DNA of 64,000 nt from Pontibacter cellulosilyticus (GTDB taxonomy: Bacteria; Bacteroidota; Bacteroidia; Cytophagales; Hymenobacteraceae). This document shows, in pieces, positions 42,962-52,228 of the stretch. The stretch covers positions 186,001-250,000 of the forward strand of contig NZ_JACRVF010000002.1 in the NCBI RefSeq assembly GCF_014306105.1, given 5' to 3'. The position numbers were made by a program, and so were the translations under genes. The notes under the pieces were generated by a model. It was given only the letters and a program-made list of their open reading frames with translations. It was not told the origin of the DNA and did no database searches. Positions within the stretch are counted from its first letter, which is position 1. Every line of letters begins with the position of its first letter.

Positions 42962-43732
42962 ATGCAAGTAAAGCTGTCTGTAACTATTATCACTTTTAAT
43001 GAAGAGCAAAACATAGAGCGCTGCCTGAAGTCTGTTGAAGATATTGCCGATGAAGTGGTGGTTGTAGACTCTTTCTCAACGGACAGGACGAAAGAAATCT
43101 GCTTAAGTTATGGAGTTAAGTTTATACAAAACTCTTTTACAGGCTACAGTGAGCAGAAAAACTTCGCCAATGCAAGTGCATCGTTTGATTATATTCTCTC
43201 TTTAGATGCCGACGAGGCATTGACAGACGAACTACGGCAGTCTATCTTAACTGTAAAGAACAATTGGACAGCCGATGCCTACAGAATGAACCGCCTTACT
43301 AACTATCGTGGGAAATGGATAAAGCACTCTGGTTGGTATCCTGATAGAAAATTGAGGCTATTTGATAAAACAAAAGGATCTTGGAAAGGACAATTGCACG
43401 AGAGTATCGTGACAGAGCCCGGTGCTAAGGTAGAGTATCTAAAGGGAGATATCTTGCATTACTATAGCTATAACGTAAAGCAGCACGTGGACCAGATCAA
43501 CAAGTACACCGGCATTTACATGAATGAAATGTGGCAGAAAGGCAAAAAGACGTCTGTGCTCGCTGTAGTTGTAAAGCCGCCTTTTCGTTTTTTCAGAACA
43601 TACTTTTTGCAGCTGGGTTTTCTGGACGGCTTTAATGGGTTCTTTATTGCCGGTTTATCAGCCTATACTGTTTTCCTGAAATATGCTAAGCTATACTTAG
43701 CTCACAAAGCAGGCGGCCCTGACAAAGTATAA
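42962..43732 (+). CDS. Glycosyltransferase family 2 (WaaE/KdtX-like)
   Basis: A 256-residue GT-A enzyme. It opens with LSVTIITFNEEQNIERCLKS, carries VVVDSFSTDRTKEIC near 33 and the metal-binding DxD-like LSLDADEAL near 80, then RMNRLTNYRGKWIKHSGWYP and LHESIVTEPGAKVEYLKGDI, typical of LPS core beta-glucosyltransferases of the WaaE type. The ATG at 42962 (MQVKLSVTI) is chosen over an in-frame TTG at 42953. A hydrophobic C-terminus (YFLQLGFLDGFNGFFIAGLS) suggests membrane association. The second glycosyltransferase starts 26 bases later. Confidence 0.9.
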   Translation: MQVKLSVTIITFNEEQNIERCLKSVEDIADEVVVVDSFSTDRTKEICLSYGVKFIQNSFTGYSEQKNFANASASFDYILSLDADEALTDELRQSILTVKNNWTADAYRMNRLTNYRGKWIKHSGWYPDRKLRLFDKTKGSWKGQLHESIVTEPGAKVEYLKGDILHYYSYNVKQHVDQINKYTGIYMNEMWQKGKKTSVLAVVVKPPFRFFRTYFLQLGFLDGFNGFFIAGLSAYTVFLKYAKLYLAHKAGGPDKV

Positions 43733-43758
43733 CTGATATCGTTGTTTAATTTTATACT

Positions 43759-44745
43759 ATGGTAGCAGGCATTTCTGTTGTTATTCCTAACTATAACGGG
43801 ATTCACCTTTTCGAGCATACGCTGCCAACGGTGGTAGAGGCGTTGCAACATGTAAATAAACCCAATGAGATTATTGTAGTGGATGACTGTTCGACAGATA
43901 CCTCTGTAGCGTACCTCCAGCAGCACTACCCTGAAATAAAAATCATTCAGAACAAGGTAAACAGTGGCTTTTCGGTAACGGCTAACAATGGCATAAAGGC
44001 GGCAACTTATGATAAAGTGCTGTTGCTGAACAGCGATGTGAAGCTAACTCCTGATTATTTTGCCAACCAGTACAAGTATTTTGACAAGCCTGATACCTTT
44101 GGGGTAATGGGCAGGATTGTAGGTTGGGAAGACGAAAAGATTCAGGACGGGGCCAAATTCCCATACTACCACGGCAGCAAGATTAAAACATCAGGCAACT
44201 ACTTGTTAAAGGACGAGCGCCTGATGCAGGATGGTTTATACTCTATGTACCTCTCCGGGGCCAATGCTTTCATCGATAAAGAAAAGTTCTTGTTGATAGG
44301 AGGCTTTAATGAGCTATTCTCTCCTTTTTATGTGGAGGATTATGAGTTATCATTGCGGGCATGGCGCTTAGGCTTTAAGTGCTACTACGATTACAACAGC
44401 GTTTGTCGCCACCAAGTCTCTACTTCTATTAAATCTAAAAGCAAGAAGAGGTACGTAAGCACCATTTACGACCGCAATAAGATGTTTTTGCATGCCATTC
44501 ACTTAGAAGGAGTGCAACGCCTGCTGTGGTATCTGCAACTTATCCCAGAGGCTCTTGTAAGAATATTCACCTTTAGATGGCACTACCTGAAGTCGCTGTC
44601 AATGTTTATGAATGCGTCGGAGCAGGTAAATCAGTCAAGGCTGCAGTTTGAGACCAAATCCAAGGCGCTTGGCACACGGTGCAGCATTGGCGAAATCAAA
44701 GAATTTATACTTTCCAGTATCAAAGCCGAAAAAGTCATTTTATAG
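43759..44745 (+). CDS. Glycosyltransferase family 2
   Basis: A 328-residue GT-A glycosyltransferase. Family marks: GISVVIPNYNGIHLFEHTLP, EIIVVDDCSTDTSVAYLQQH near 37, NSGFSVTANNGIKAATYDKV and VLLLNSDVKLTPDYF near 92 (the NSD metal motif), GANAFIDKEKFLLIGGFNE and FYVEDYELSLRAWRLGFKC near 190, the usual ED motif of rhamnosyl-like transferases. It follows the WaaE-like gene by 26 bases, so both likely add sugars to a surface polysaccharide or LPS. Donor and acceptor unknown. Confidence 0.92.
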   Translation: MVAGISVVIPNYNGIHLFEHTLPTVVEALQHVNKPNEIIVVDDCSTDTSVAYLQQHYPEIKIIQNKVNSGFSVTANNGIKAATYDKVLLLNSDVKLTPDYFANQYKYFDKPDTFGVMGRIVGWEDEKIQDGAKFPYYHGSKIKTSGNYLLKDERLMQDGLYSMYLSGANAFIDKEKFLLIGGFNELFSPFYVEDYELSLRAWRLGFKCYYDYNSVCRHQVSTSIKSKSKKRYVSTIYDRNKMFLHAIHLEGVQRLLWYLQLIPEALVRIFTFRWHYLKSLSMFMNASEQVNQSRLQFETKSKALGTRCSIGEIKEFILSSIKAEKVIL

Positions 44746-45092
44746 CCGGCAGCTAACATCGCATCTATACTTTTTTGGAGGCACAACCAGTGCAGTTAGA
44801 AAAGCAGGCCCCATGGCTCACCCATAAACTATGCGGTACTAGTTTATTGCACTAAAAAACTACAACAACAAATTTTTTCGGCTGTATTAGCCTTCTCAAG
44901 TGTCTGGTATAAACTTTTATCTGTCCTTTTGGTAAAAGTATATTATATCGTGCAGGCTTCGGGCAAAATGTAGAACATTTAGCGGCTATCTGTTGCAACC
45001 CTGAAGCGGCAAGCGAGGTATGTAATTAAAATTTCTATATTTGCGTATAAATACGCGATTGAGGACTTCACAAAAGTACAAAATCCAAGTTG
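44746..45092 (+). other. 347-base intergenic region upstream of the second ECF sigma gene
   Basis: AT-rich, with no coding frame. It holds a TTGCAACC word (44993-45000) whose right half (AGGTAT after 15 bases) matches the GGGTCA element poorly, a TATATTTG box (45036-45043) fitting a housekeeping -7 element, and an inverted repeat GCGTAT-AA-ATACGC (45043-45056) immediately after it. Confidence 0.5.
45036..45056 (+). promoter_or_regulatory. Putative -7 box with overlapping inverted repeat before the rpoE-like gene
   Basis: TATATTTG (45036-45043) fits TAnnTTTG; no clear TTG lies 19-21 bases before it. The inverted repeat GCGTAT/ATACGC shares its first base with the box and covers the expected transcription start, a position suited to a repressor. 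Inference only. Confidence 0.4.
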
Positions 45093-45686
45093 ATGAGCGA
45101 GCAAACAGGTAAACAGCTGAGTAAAGAGGAAAAAGACGCTAGGTTCGAGGCCGAGCTTCTGCCGGTGCTGGACCCTCTGTACAACTTTGCCTACAGGCTC
45201 ACCCTAGACGAAGACGACGCTAATGACCTTGTGCAGGAGACCTACCTGAAAGCCTATCGTTTTTTTGACTACTTCGAACAAGGAACTAATGCAAAAGCAT
45301 GGCTGTTCCGAATCCTGAAGAACTCATTCATAAACGAGTTTCGGAAAAAGAGCAAGCAACCTGCCAAAGTAGATTATAGCGAAGTTGAGGGGTATTATAA
45401 CTCCGAAGACGTTGAAGGTGAGGGTGGGGTAGCTTCTACTACCGATATGCGCACCGAAAGTGTGCAGGATCTAATAGGAGATGAAGTAGCCAGTGCCTTA
45501 AATGCCTTGCCAGTCGACTTTAGGACAGTAATTATACTTTGTGATTTAGAAGGCTTTACTTATGAGGAAATGGCCAAGATACTGGACATTCCGATAGGTA
45601 CTGTAAGATCGAGGTTGCACCGTGCCCGGAACTCTTTGAAGGAGAAGTTGGAAAAATATGCCAAAACAATGGGTTATAACAGTTAG
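45093..45686 (+). CDS. ECF sigma factor (RpoE/SigW-like)
   Basis: A 197-residue ECF sigma factor. Region 2: DPLYNFAYRLTLDEDDANDL then VQETYLKAYRFFDYFEQGTN with AKAWLFRILKNSFINEFRKK. Region 4: ALPVDFRTVIILCDLEGFTY, EEMAKILDIPIGTVRSRLHR. The ATG at 45093 is used; a TTG lies just before it. It is followed 26 bases later by a zinc-finger anti-sigma gene and then gmk and nadD, all on one strand, so sigma and anti-sigma are co-expressed. This pair is of the common soluble ZAS type, unlike the barrel-fused pair at 17.5 kb. Confidence 0.95.
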   Translation: MSEQTGKQLSKEEKDARFEAELLPVLDPLYNFAYRLTLDEDDANDLVQETYLKAYRFFDYFEQGTNAKAWLFRILKNSFINEFRKKSKQPAKVDYSEVEGYYNSEDVEGEGGVASTTDMRTESVQDLIGDEVASALNALPVDFRTVIILCDLEGFTYEEMAKILDIPIGTVRSRLHRARNSLKEKLEKYAKTMGYNS

Positions 45687-45712
45687 CAAGACATTAAGAG
45701 TTTTTAGTTAAG

Positions 45713-45994
45713 ATGGAATCGAAATTTACAGAAGCTTATCAAAAAGCGCCGGACGAGGGCTACGAAACAGATTGTAGCAAAGTCTCCGAGATGCTGGACC
45801 TCGTTATCGACGGCGAAGCCACCTCCGAAGAAGAGAAATTTTTTAATACACACCTCGAAGAGTGTGTAAGTTGTTTCGAGAGCCATCAGAAACAAAAACT
45901 TCTAAAAGGGATCATCAGCGGCCATCTCAAGCGCGTGATTGTGCCGGAAAGTCTGGCGCTTTCTATCAGAGCGAAGATTCAAGAAACTTTATAA
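45713..45994 (+). CDS. Zinc-finger (ZAS) anti-sigma factor
   Basis: A 93-residue soluble protein with the anti-sigma zinc motif His-x3-Cys-x2-Cys in FNTHLEECVSCFESHQ near residue 45 and an upstream Cys in ETDCSKVSEMLDLVIDGEAT. It has no membrane segment. It lies 26 bases after the ECF sigma gene and 6 bases before gmk, so it is expected to hold that sigma inactive in the cytoplasm. Confidence 0.88.
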   Translation: MESKFTEAYQKAPDEGYETDCSKVSEMLDLVIDGEATSEEEKFFNTHLEECVSCFESHQKQKLLKGIISGHLKRVIVPESLALSIRAKIQETL

Positions 45995-46000
45995 TCCCTA

Positions 46001-46585
46001 ATGCAAGGCAAAATCATCATCTTTTCGGCACCGTCAGGTGCCGGCAAAACCACCATTGTAAAGCATCTGCTCAACGTAAATCCAAATCTGAGCTTCTCCA
46101 TTTCGGCCTGCACACGCGATAAGCGCGGCCGCACCGAAGAGAACGGTAAAGATTACTACTTCATAACACCGGAGGAGTTCAAGCAAAAAATCAAGAACGA
46201 CGAGTTTGTAGAGTGGGAGGAAGTATACGAAGGCGCTTTTTATGGCACCTTAAAATCAGAAGTGGAACGCATCTGGAAAAGTGGAAAGCATGTGATTTTG
46301 GATGTAGATGTTAAAGGAGGGTTAAGTATAAAGCATTTTTACAGAGATAGAGCATTAGCCGTTTTCGTTAAGCCGCCTTCGATTGATGAGCTGGCAAAGC
46401 GACTTACCGCACGCGCCACAGATTCAGCTTCGAGTATATCCAGCCGGGTATTTAAAGCAAAATTTGAAATGGGCTTCGAAGATCAGTTTGATACGGTGAT
46501 CGTGAACGATGACCTGGACAAAGCCTGCCGTGAAGCAGAGAAGCTGGTAAACGAGTTTCTTAACTCAGAGCCTGCCATCGTATGA
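46001..46585 (+). CDS. gmk: Guanylate kinase
   Basis: Gmk phosphorylates GMP to GDP with ATP. The 194-residue enzyme has the P-loop FSAPSGAGKTTIVKHLL near residue 6, the GMP-binding FSISACTRDKRGRTEENGKD near 32 and YYFITPEEFKQKI, EGAFYGTLKSEVE near 77, then VILDVDVKGGLSIK near 97. It begins 6 bases after the anti-sigma gene and overlaps nadD by 4 bases (ATGA), so translation is probably coupled. Confidence 0.97.
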   Translation: MQGKIIIFSAPSGAGKTTIVKHLLNVNPNLSFSISACTRDKRGRTEENGKDYYFITPEEFKQKIKNDEFVEWEEVYEGAFYGTLKSEVERIWKSGKHVILDVDVKGGLSIKHFYRDRALAVFVKPPSIDELAKRLTARATDSASSISSRVFKAKFEMGFEDQFDTVIVNDDLDKACREAEKLVNEFLNSEPAIV

Positions 46586-47154
46586 AAGTAGGGCTGCTGT
46601 TCGGCTCCTTTAACCCGATTCACATAGGCCACCTCATACTTGCCAACTTCATGGCGACCAACACCGATCTAGATACGGTTTGGCTCGTGGTGTCTCCGCA
46701 GAATCCGTTTAAACCAAGCAACACGCTCCTGCATGAGTTCGATAGGCTGCATATGGTTTCGTTGGCCATTGCCGATAACCCGGTGCTGGGTGTATCTAAT
46801 ATTGAGTTTAGCATGCCCAAGCCCAGTTACACGATTGATACGCTAACATACCTGCAGGAGAAGTACCCGAGTTATGAGTTTGTGTTGCTGATGGGCGAGG
46901 ACAACCTGCCGCTTTTCCCGAAATGGAAGAACTACGAAAGTATACTGCAATACCACAAAGTATACGTGTATCCGCGCTCAGGATCTATTACCACAGAGCT
47001 GCCAGAGATGCCAAACGTTTCTTTTGTAAAGGCACCTATACTTGATATATCAGCAACGTTTATCAGGCAGTGTATTAAGGAAGAGAAAAGTATAAAGTAC
47101 TTGGTGCCCGATGAAGTAGCAGAGTATATAAAAGTACACAAGCTATATATTTGA
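46582..47154 (+). CDS. nadD: Nicotinate-nucleotide adenylyltransferase
   Basis: NadD transfers AMP to nicotinate mononucleotide in NAD synthesis. The 190-residue protein opens with VGLLFGSFNPIHIGHLILAN (the HxGH nucleotidyltransferase motif), has WLVVSPQNPFKP near 36 and ends its catalytic core with LDISATFIRQCIKEEKSIKY near 150, the ISxTxIR motif. It overlaps gmk by 4 bases and the unit closes with a terminator 47 bases later. Confidence 0.96.
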   Translation: MKVGLLFGSFNPIHIGHLILANFMATNTDLDTVWLVVSPQNPFKPSNTLLHEFDRLHMVSLAIADNPVLGVSNIEFSMPKPSYTIDTLTYLQEKYPSYEFVLLMGEDNLPLFPKWKNYESILQYHKVYVYPRSGSITTELPEMPNVSFVKAPILDISATFIRQCIKEEKSIKYLVPDEVAEYIKVHKLYI

Positions 47155-47200
47155 CTCTGGGATAATAAACGACAGGTACTGGTTTGATCTAACTTCAAGT

Positions 47201-47238
47201 AAAAAGCCCCGTGATATTTCTATCGCGGGGCTTTTTAT
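47201..47238. terminator. Bidirectional intrinsic terminator between nadD and frr
   Basis: AAAAAGCCCCGTGATA pairs with TATCGCGGGGCTTTTT around a 4-base loop, between convergent nadD and frr; A and T flanks suit both directions. Confidence 0.92.
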
Positions 47239-47257
47239 ATTTTAATATCCTAAGAAC

Positions 47258-47821
47258 TTAGATTGTCATGATTTCGGCTTCTTTCTTAGCCAGTAGTTCA
47301 TCAATCCTAACAATGAAAGCGTCTGTCAGTTTCTGTACTTTGGCTTCTGCGTCGCGTACGGCATCCTCAGATGTTCCTTCTTTCTGAAGCTTCTTCAATG
47401 TGTCGTTTACATCTTTGCGCACGTTACGAACACTGATCTTGCCATGCTCCGTTTCGTTCTTCACCTGCTTTACCAGCTCGCGGCGGCGCTCTTCAGTAAG
47501 TGCCGGAATGTTCAGACGGATGGCATCAGCCTCTTGCTGTGGGTTAAGACCAAGGTCGCTGTTCTTGATGGCTTTGTTGATCTCGCCCAGCATGTTCTTT
47601 TCCCAAGGCTTGATAAGCAAAGTGCGTGCATCAGGAGCCATAATGTTAGCTACCTGAGAAACAGGAGTTGGAGTGCCATAATAGTCAACACGCAAACCTT
47701 CTACCATAGCAGGAGAGGCCTTGCCAGCACGGATTTTAGTAAGTTCAGAGCTGGTGTGTTGCACCGCTTTTTCCATAGACTCCTCTGCTTCGCTGAGGTA
47801 AAACTGAATTTCTTCCGTCAT
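47258..47821 (-). CDS. frr: Ribosome recycling factor
   Basis: Frr, with EF-G, splits post-termination ribosomes. The 187-residue protein has the family landmarks ELTKIRAGKASPAMVEGLRV near residue 25, YYGTPTPVSQVANIMAPDAR, KAIKNSDLGLNPQQEADAIR and LTEERRRELVKQVKNETEHG near 115, with a final coiled helix. It lies 108 bases after pyrH on the minus strand, the usual pyrH-frr order. Confidence 0.98.
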   Translation of the reverse strand: MTEEIQFYLSEAEESMEKAVQHTSSELTKIRAGKASPAMVEGLRVDYYGTPTPVSQVANIMAPDARTLLIKPWEKNMLGEINKAIKNSDLGLNPQQEADAIRLNIPALTEERRRELVKQVKNETEHGKISVRNVRKDVNDTLKKLQKEGTSEDAVRDAEAKVQKLTDAFIVRIDELLAKKEAEIMTI

Positions 47822-47929
47822 ATCAATTTATCGCTTTAAAGTTCTTTTGAAACTATACGTATGGTTACGTTGCAAAATTACTAATTTTTCTCTTTTTGCT
47901 TGGCGTAGCGTTAGCAGCAGTTTTGCTGC

Positions 47930-48661
47930 TTATTTTACCGTCTCTGTCAGGTCGTCCATCGTTACCAGCGTGCCAATCTCTTCGCCCTGCACCAGTCGCT
48001 TCAGGTTACCCTGTGTGTTCATATCGAATACAATAATAGGTAAGCCGTTTTCTTTGCAAAGTGTAAAGGCTGTCATGTCCATCACATTAAGGCCTTTCTC
48101 GAATACATCCTTAAACGAAATGTTTCTGTAGAAGATCGCATCCGGGTTCTTTTCAGGATCAGCTGAGTAAATGCCGTCTACACGAGTGCCTTTTAACACT
48201 ACATCAGCCTCAATTTCAATGGCTCTTAAGCTTGCAGCTGAGTCGGTAGTAAAGTATGGGTTACCGGTACCGGCACCAAATATTACCACACGGCCTTTTT
48301 CTAAGTGGCGCACGGCACGGCGGCGGATATAAGGCTCGCATACCTGCTGTATATTAAGTCCGGAAAGTAAGCGGGTATAAACCCCGAGTTTCTCCAGTGC
48401 ACTCTGCAAAGCCATACTGTTAATAACTGTGGCCAGCATTCCCATGTAATCGCCCTGCACGCGGTCAAGACCAACCTGCTCGGCCTGCACACCTCTAAAG
48501 ATGTTGCCGCCACCAATCACTACTGCTACTTCAACGCCAAGCGCTGCTACCTCTTTAATCTCCTGGGCATACTGTATCAACCTGTTCGAGTCGATGCCGT
48601 ACTGCTGTTCACCCATCAGCGCCTCACCGCTAAGCTTCAGTAATATTCTCTTATACTTCAC
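47930..48661 (-). CDS. pyrH: Uridylate kinase
   Basis: PyrH phosphorylates UMP. The 243-residue protein shows [20 protein letters not shown] at the start, [20 protein letters not shown] near 46, [20 protein letters not shown] near 68, [20 protein letters not shown] near 125 and [20 protein letters not shown] near 198. Length is standard. It is followed by frr on the same strand. Confidence 0.97.
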   Translation of the reverse strand: MKYKRILLKLSGEALMGEQQYGIDSNRLIQYAQEIKEVAALGVEVAVVIGGGNIFRGVQAEQVGLDRVQGDYMGMLATVINSMALQSALEKLGVYTRLLSGLNIQQVCEPYIRRRAVRHLEKGRVVIFGAGTGNPYFTTDSAASLRAIEIEADVVLKGTRVDGIYSADPEKNPDAIFYRNISFKDVFEKGLNVMDMTAFTLCKENGLPIIVFDMNTQGNLKRLVQGEEIGTLVTMDDLTETVK

Positions 48662-48741
48662 GATTTATACTATTTAGTTATAAGTTTGGTCTATCGTTTT
48701 AGAGGGCAGACAGGTGCTGCCCAACTGGCAACACAAAAAAG

Positions 48742-49239
48742 TTAAAATAAAATCAATACCTGATTTTTTTCTACGTTCTGGCGGTTCTGTACCTTAATTT
48801 CTTTTACCACGCCATCGCCAGGCGATTTCAAGATATTTTCCATCTTCATGGCCTCCAGTATCAGGATAGGGTCTCCCTTTTTAACCTCCTGGCCCGGCTG
48901 CACCTTAATGTCAAGTATAAGTCCAGGCATTGGCGCCTTCACATCGTTCACTTTGCTGGCGTTGGCATCGCTCATGCCCAACTGGTCAAGCAGTAGGTCG
49001 AAACGGTCTTTAGCCGTAACAGTTTGCTTAATGCCGTTAATCTTAAAAGTGAAAGTCTTGGTCTGGTAATCAGCCTCTACCAACTCTGCAGTATAAGATT
49101 TGTTGTCTTTTATGATGTGGTAAGTCTGCGGGCCTATGGGCTGGATGTCCCAGTTAAAAGGTGTTCCGTTTAGAAGTATGGAGTCTTTTTGAATATCAAC
49201 CTGCCATGTTTTGTCGTTAGCGGTTTTTATCTGGAGCAT
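48742..49239 (-). CDS. Biotin carboxyl carrier-type protein
   Basis: A 165-residue protein whose C-terminal 70 residues form a biotinyl domain: VNDVKAPMPGLILDIKVQPG, GDPILILEAMKMENILKSPG with the biotinylated Lys at about 132, and VVKEIKVQNRQNVEKNQVLI. The N-terminal 90 residues resemble the acyl-CoA carboxylase carrier type of Bacteroidota (propionyl- or acetyl-CoA carboxylase, or methylmalonyl-CoA decarboxylase). No carboxyltransferase or biotin carboxylase gene is adjacent, so the partner lies elsewhere. Confidence 0.9.
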   Translation of the reverse strand: MLQIKTANDKTWQVDIQKDSILLNGTPFNWDIQPIGPQTYHIIKDNKSYTAELVEADYQTKTFTFKINGIKQTVTAKDRFDLLLDQLGMSDANASKVNDVKAPMPGLILDIKVQPGQEVKKGDPILILEAMKMENILKSPGDGVVKEIKVQNRQNVEKNQVLILF

Positions 49240-49324
49240 CTGTTATATGTGGTTTTAGAGCTTAAAGATAATTGATTTCTCACAGTATTTTTAGAACTTG
49301 ACTTCAAAATTAAAACATTCCACC

Positions 49325-51871
49325 ATGAATCATAGATTTTTGAGTGTAGTTGGCTTGGCAGCTGCTATAGCTTTTACGACAAGCTGTAGCACAAACAAAG
49401 CGGCCACAGACAACACATCTTCGAAAGTAGTAACAGGAAAAGCTGCAGCGGCTCAGACTGCAGACAGCATTCCGGTTTGGGCACCTAAACGGCACGGCTT
49501 TAATCCTTCCCGCACCCTTGATCACGACCTGCTGCATACCAAGCTGCGGGTAAGCTTTAACTGGGAAAAGCAGCACCTCAATGGCCTTGCCGAACTTACT
49601 CTTAAGCCATACTTCTACCCTCAGGATAAACTGACACTAGATGCCAAGGGGATGGACATACACGCCGTTAACCTCATGAAAGGCTATGATGGCACTCCTC
49701 TAAAGTATGAGTACAACGGCGAAAAGCTCACTATTAATCTAGGCAAGACCTACACCCGCATCGAAGAGTATACTATAGAAATTGATTATACCGCAAAGCC
49801 TAATGAGCTGAAAGTTGGCGGCAGCGATGCCATCACCCAGGACAAAGGTTTATACTTCATCAATCCGCTTGGTAATGACCCTTACAAGCCAAAGCAGATC
49901 TGGACGCAAGGTGAGACAGAGGCCAACTCCGCCTGGTTTCCTACCATTGATACGCCTAACGAACGCATGACGCAGGAGATATACATTACTGTAGATCCAA
50001 AGTATACCACGCTCTCCAATGGTATATTTATGTACTCACGTAAGAATGCGGACGGTACTAAAACTGATTATTGGAAACAGGAGCTGCCACATGCGCCATA
50101 CTTAACCATGATGGCAATCGGTGAGTATGCAGTTGTAAGAGACAAGTGGCGCAATAAAGAAGTAAACTACTATGTCGAGCCTGCTTACAAAAACACAGCT
50201 AAGAAAGTGTTTGGCAACACACCGGAAATGATGGAGTTCTTCACTAAAAAGCTTGGTGTGGAATATCCATGGGCTAAATATTCGCAGGTGGTCGTGCGGG
50301 ACTTTGTGTCTGGTGCGATGGAGAATACCTCTGCCTCTACCTTTATGGAGGATCTGCAGATGAACGAACGCGAGCTGTTAGACAAGCATTGGGATAACAT
50401 CATCGCCCATGAACTTTTTCATCAGTGGTTCGGAGACTACGTAACGACAGAATCCTGGGCAAACCTTCCGCTTAACGAGGCTTTCGCTAATTATTCTGAG
50501 TACTTGTGGGCCGAGCACAAGTATGGTCCCGACGAGGCAGCCTATCTACAGATGGACGAGCTGAGCCAGTACCTGGATGAGGCAGAGACAAAACGAGAAC
50601 CGCTGATACGCTATCAATATGGCGACAGAGAGGATATGTTCGATAGCCACTCCTATGCAAAAGGAGGGCGTGTGCTGCACATGCTGCGCAAGTATGTAGG
50701 CGATGAAGCTTGGTGGGCTTCGCTCAATCGCTACCTTACACAGCACAAGTATACTGCTGTTGAAGTAGCTGAACTGAGAATGGCTTTTGAAGATGTAACC
50801 GGCCAGGACCTGATGTGGTTTTTCGATCAGTGGTTTTTACAGCCGGGGCACCCGGAGTTAAAAGTAACCCACACCTATGAAAACGGTCAGCTAAACCTGC
50901 GCGTGCAGCAGCTACAGGATACCGCCTATATGCCGGTTTACCGCCTGCCTCTTGAGGTAGCGGTGTGGGCAAACGGCAAGCTCACAGACTATCCAATTGT
51001 GATAGATAAAGCAGACCAGACCTTTACATTGCCAGCCACAGCACAGCCGCAATTAGTGCTGTTCGATGCAGACCAGCAACTGCTAGGCACAATAGACCAT
51101 GATAAAACAAAACAGGAGCTGGTGTATCAGTTCAATAATTCTAAACAGTTGTCTCCAAAATTAGAGACAATGGTGCGGCTGCAGGAGCAACTAACTGATC
51201 CGGAGGTGCTAAAGCTGTTGCAAAACGCTTTACAGGATGACTACTGGGTGGTACGAAGCGCGGCAATAAGTGCCTTAAGCCAGTTGGAGTCGGATAAGGC
51301 AAACTCAGTAAAAGAAGCCATAGCGAAGCTTGCGCGTCAGGATAAAAAAGGAGCAGTTAGAGCAGATGCTATACTTGCACTCGCTAACTGGGAGGGTGAG
51401 AAGTATAAACAGTTATACCTGGATGCGATGAACGACAGCTCTTATATTGTAAATGCTGCCGGTATACTTGGCTATGCAGGTACAGGAGCTGCTGACACAA
51501 AAGAAAGACTGGCAAAGTTCGAGAAAGAGAAAGGAGAAGAAGTGATCTTGGCACTTTCATCCTTTTATGCTGTGCAGGGAGGCCCTCAGAAGTATGACTG
51601 GTTTGTACGTAATATCAGGCAAGGCAAAGGAGGTGCACTATACTACCTGCTGCAGAGCTTTGGAGCGTTTCTGGCAGCCAATCCTCAGACAAACACTCCT
51701 GAATCGATAGAATTATTGAAACAACTGGCGCAAAACCACAACATCTACTACGTAAGAGGGGCTGCTTATCAGGCGTTGATGGTAATGTCGGAGAAGCCGG
51801 AGGTGCAGCAAATTCTGACAGAAATAAAAGAAAGTGAGACAGATAAGCGATTGTTGGAAATGTATAACTAG
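49325..51871 (+). CDS. M1-family aminopeptidase lipoprotein with C-terminal HEAT repeats
   Basis: An 848-residue zinc aminopeptidase. The ATG at 49325 gives a lipoprotein signal MNHRFLSVVGLAAAIAFTTSC; an in-frame TTG at 49298 is less likely. The M1 marks are FVSGAMENTSASTFM (the GAMEN substrate motif) and IIAHELFHQWFGDYVTTESW with LNEAFANYSEYLW (HExxH-x18-E zinc site). The last 270 residues are alpha-helical repeats of HEAT type (YWVVRSAAISALSQLESDKA). It is probably anchored to a membrane and trims peptides for nutrition. It is monocistronic. Confidence 0.95.
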   Translation: MNHRFLSVVGLAAAIAFTTSCSTNKAATDNTSSKVVTGKAAAAQTADSIPVWAPKRHGFNPSRTLDHDLLHTKLRVSFNWEKQHLNGLAELTLKPYFYPQDKLTLDAKGMDIHAVNLMKGYDGTPLKYEYNGEKLTINLGKTYTRIEEYTIEIDYTAKPNELKVGGSDAITQDKGLYFINPLGNDPYKPKQIWTQGETEANSAWFPTIDTPNERMTQEIYITVDPKYTTLSNGIFMYSRKNADGTKTDYWKQELPHAPYLTMMAIGEYAVVRDKWRNKEVNYYVEPAYKNTAKKVFGNTPEMMEFFTKKLGVEYPWAKYSQVVVRDFVSGAMENTSASTFMEDLQMNERELLDKHWDNIIAHELFHQWFGDYVTTESWANLPLNEAFANYSEYLWAEHKYGPDEAAYLQMDELSQYLDEAETKREPLIRYQYGDREDMFDSHSYAKGGRVLHMLRKYVGDEAWWASLNRYLTQHKYTAVEVAELRMAFEDVTGQDLMWFFDQWFLQPGHPELKVTHTYENGQLNLRVQQLQDTAYMPVYRLPLEVAVWANGKLTDYPIVIDKADQTFTLPATAQPQLVLFDADQQLLGTIDHDKTKQELVYQFNNSKQLSPKLETMVRLQEQLTDPEVLKLLQNALQDDYWVVRSAAISALSQLESDKANSVKEAIAKLARQDKKGAVRADAILALANWEGEKYKQLYLDAMNDSSYIVNAAGILGYAGTGAADTKERLAKFEKEKGEEVILALSSFYAVQGGPQKYDWFVRNIRQGKGGALYYLLQSFGAFLAANPQTNTPESIELLKQLAQNHNIYYVRGAAYQALMVMSEKPEVQQILTEIKESETDKRLLEMYN

Positions 51872-51921
51872 CATGTGTTGTGAAGCGCGTGAGAAAAAAA
51901 TGAACTTTTTTTTCAAGAATA

Positions 51922-51952
51922 TTTGACATGAAAGAAAAAGCGGTTAATTTTG
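51922..51952 (+). promoter_or_regulatory. Bacteroidota-type promoter for the tRNA-tuf unit
   Basis: TTTG at 51922-51925, 19 bases, TAATTTTG at 51945-51952: an exact fit to TTTG-N19-TAnnTTTG. The transcript should start near 51959 and lead into tRNA-Tyr. Confidence 0.75.
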
Positions 51953-52034
51953 CATCTCCTTAGAACGAAGAACGCTGCTGAAGCGAAAGGTTTTGAGGAG
52001 TAAGTTCTGCAGTTTTATTGCAAAATTAACTATT

Positions 52035-52118
52035 GGGGAGATTCCAGAGCGGCCAAATGGGACGGACTGTAACTCCGTTGTTGTAATGACTTCGCAGGTT
52101 CGAATCCTGCTCTCCCCA
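52035..52118 (+). tRNA. tRNA-Tyr (GTA)
   Basis: An 84-base class II tRNA with acceptor stem GGGGAGA/TCTCCCC, anticodon GTA in GACTGTAACTC, a long variable arm and the T arm GCAGGTTCGAATCCTGC. The 3' CCA is not encoded. Confidence 0.95.
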
Positions 52119-52155
52119 CAATAATTTTATGCCGGAAAGGCTTTTAGTGAAATAA

Positions 52156-52228
52156 GCGGGAGTAGCTCAGTTGGTAGAGCGATAGCCTTCCAAGCTATAG
52201 GCCGCGAGTTCGACCCTCGTCTCCCGCT
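52156..52228 (+). tRNA. tRNA-Gly (TCC)
   Basis: A 73-base cloverleaf: acceptor GCGGGAG/CTCCCGC, D arm AGCTCAGTTGGTAGAGC, anticodon loop CTTCCAA with TCC, T arm CGAGTTCGACCCTCG. Confidence 0.95.

Noticed and set aside
44993-45021. ECF promoter word before the second sigma gene
   Set aside because: TTGCAACC is present, but the right half AGGTAT matches only about half of GGGTCA. Kept as a note, not as a promoter.
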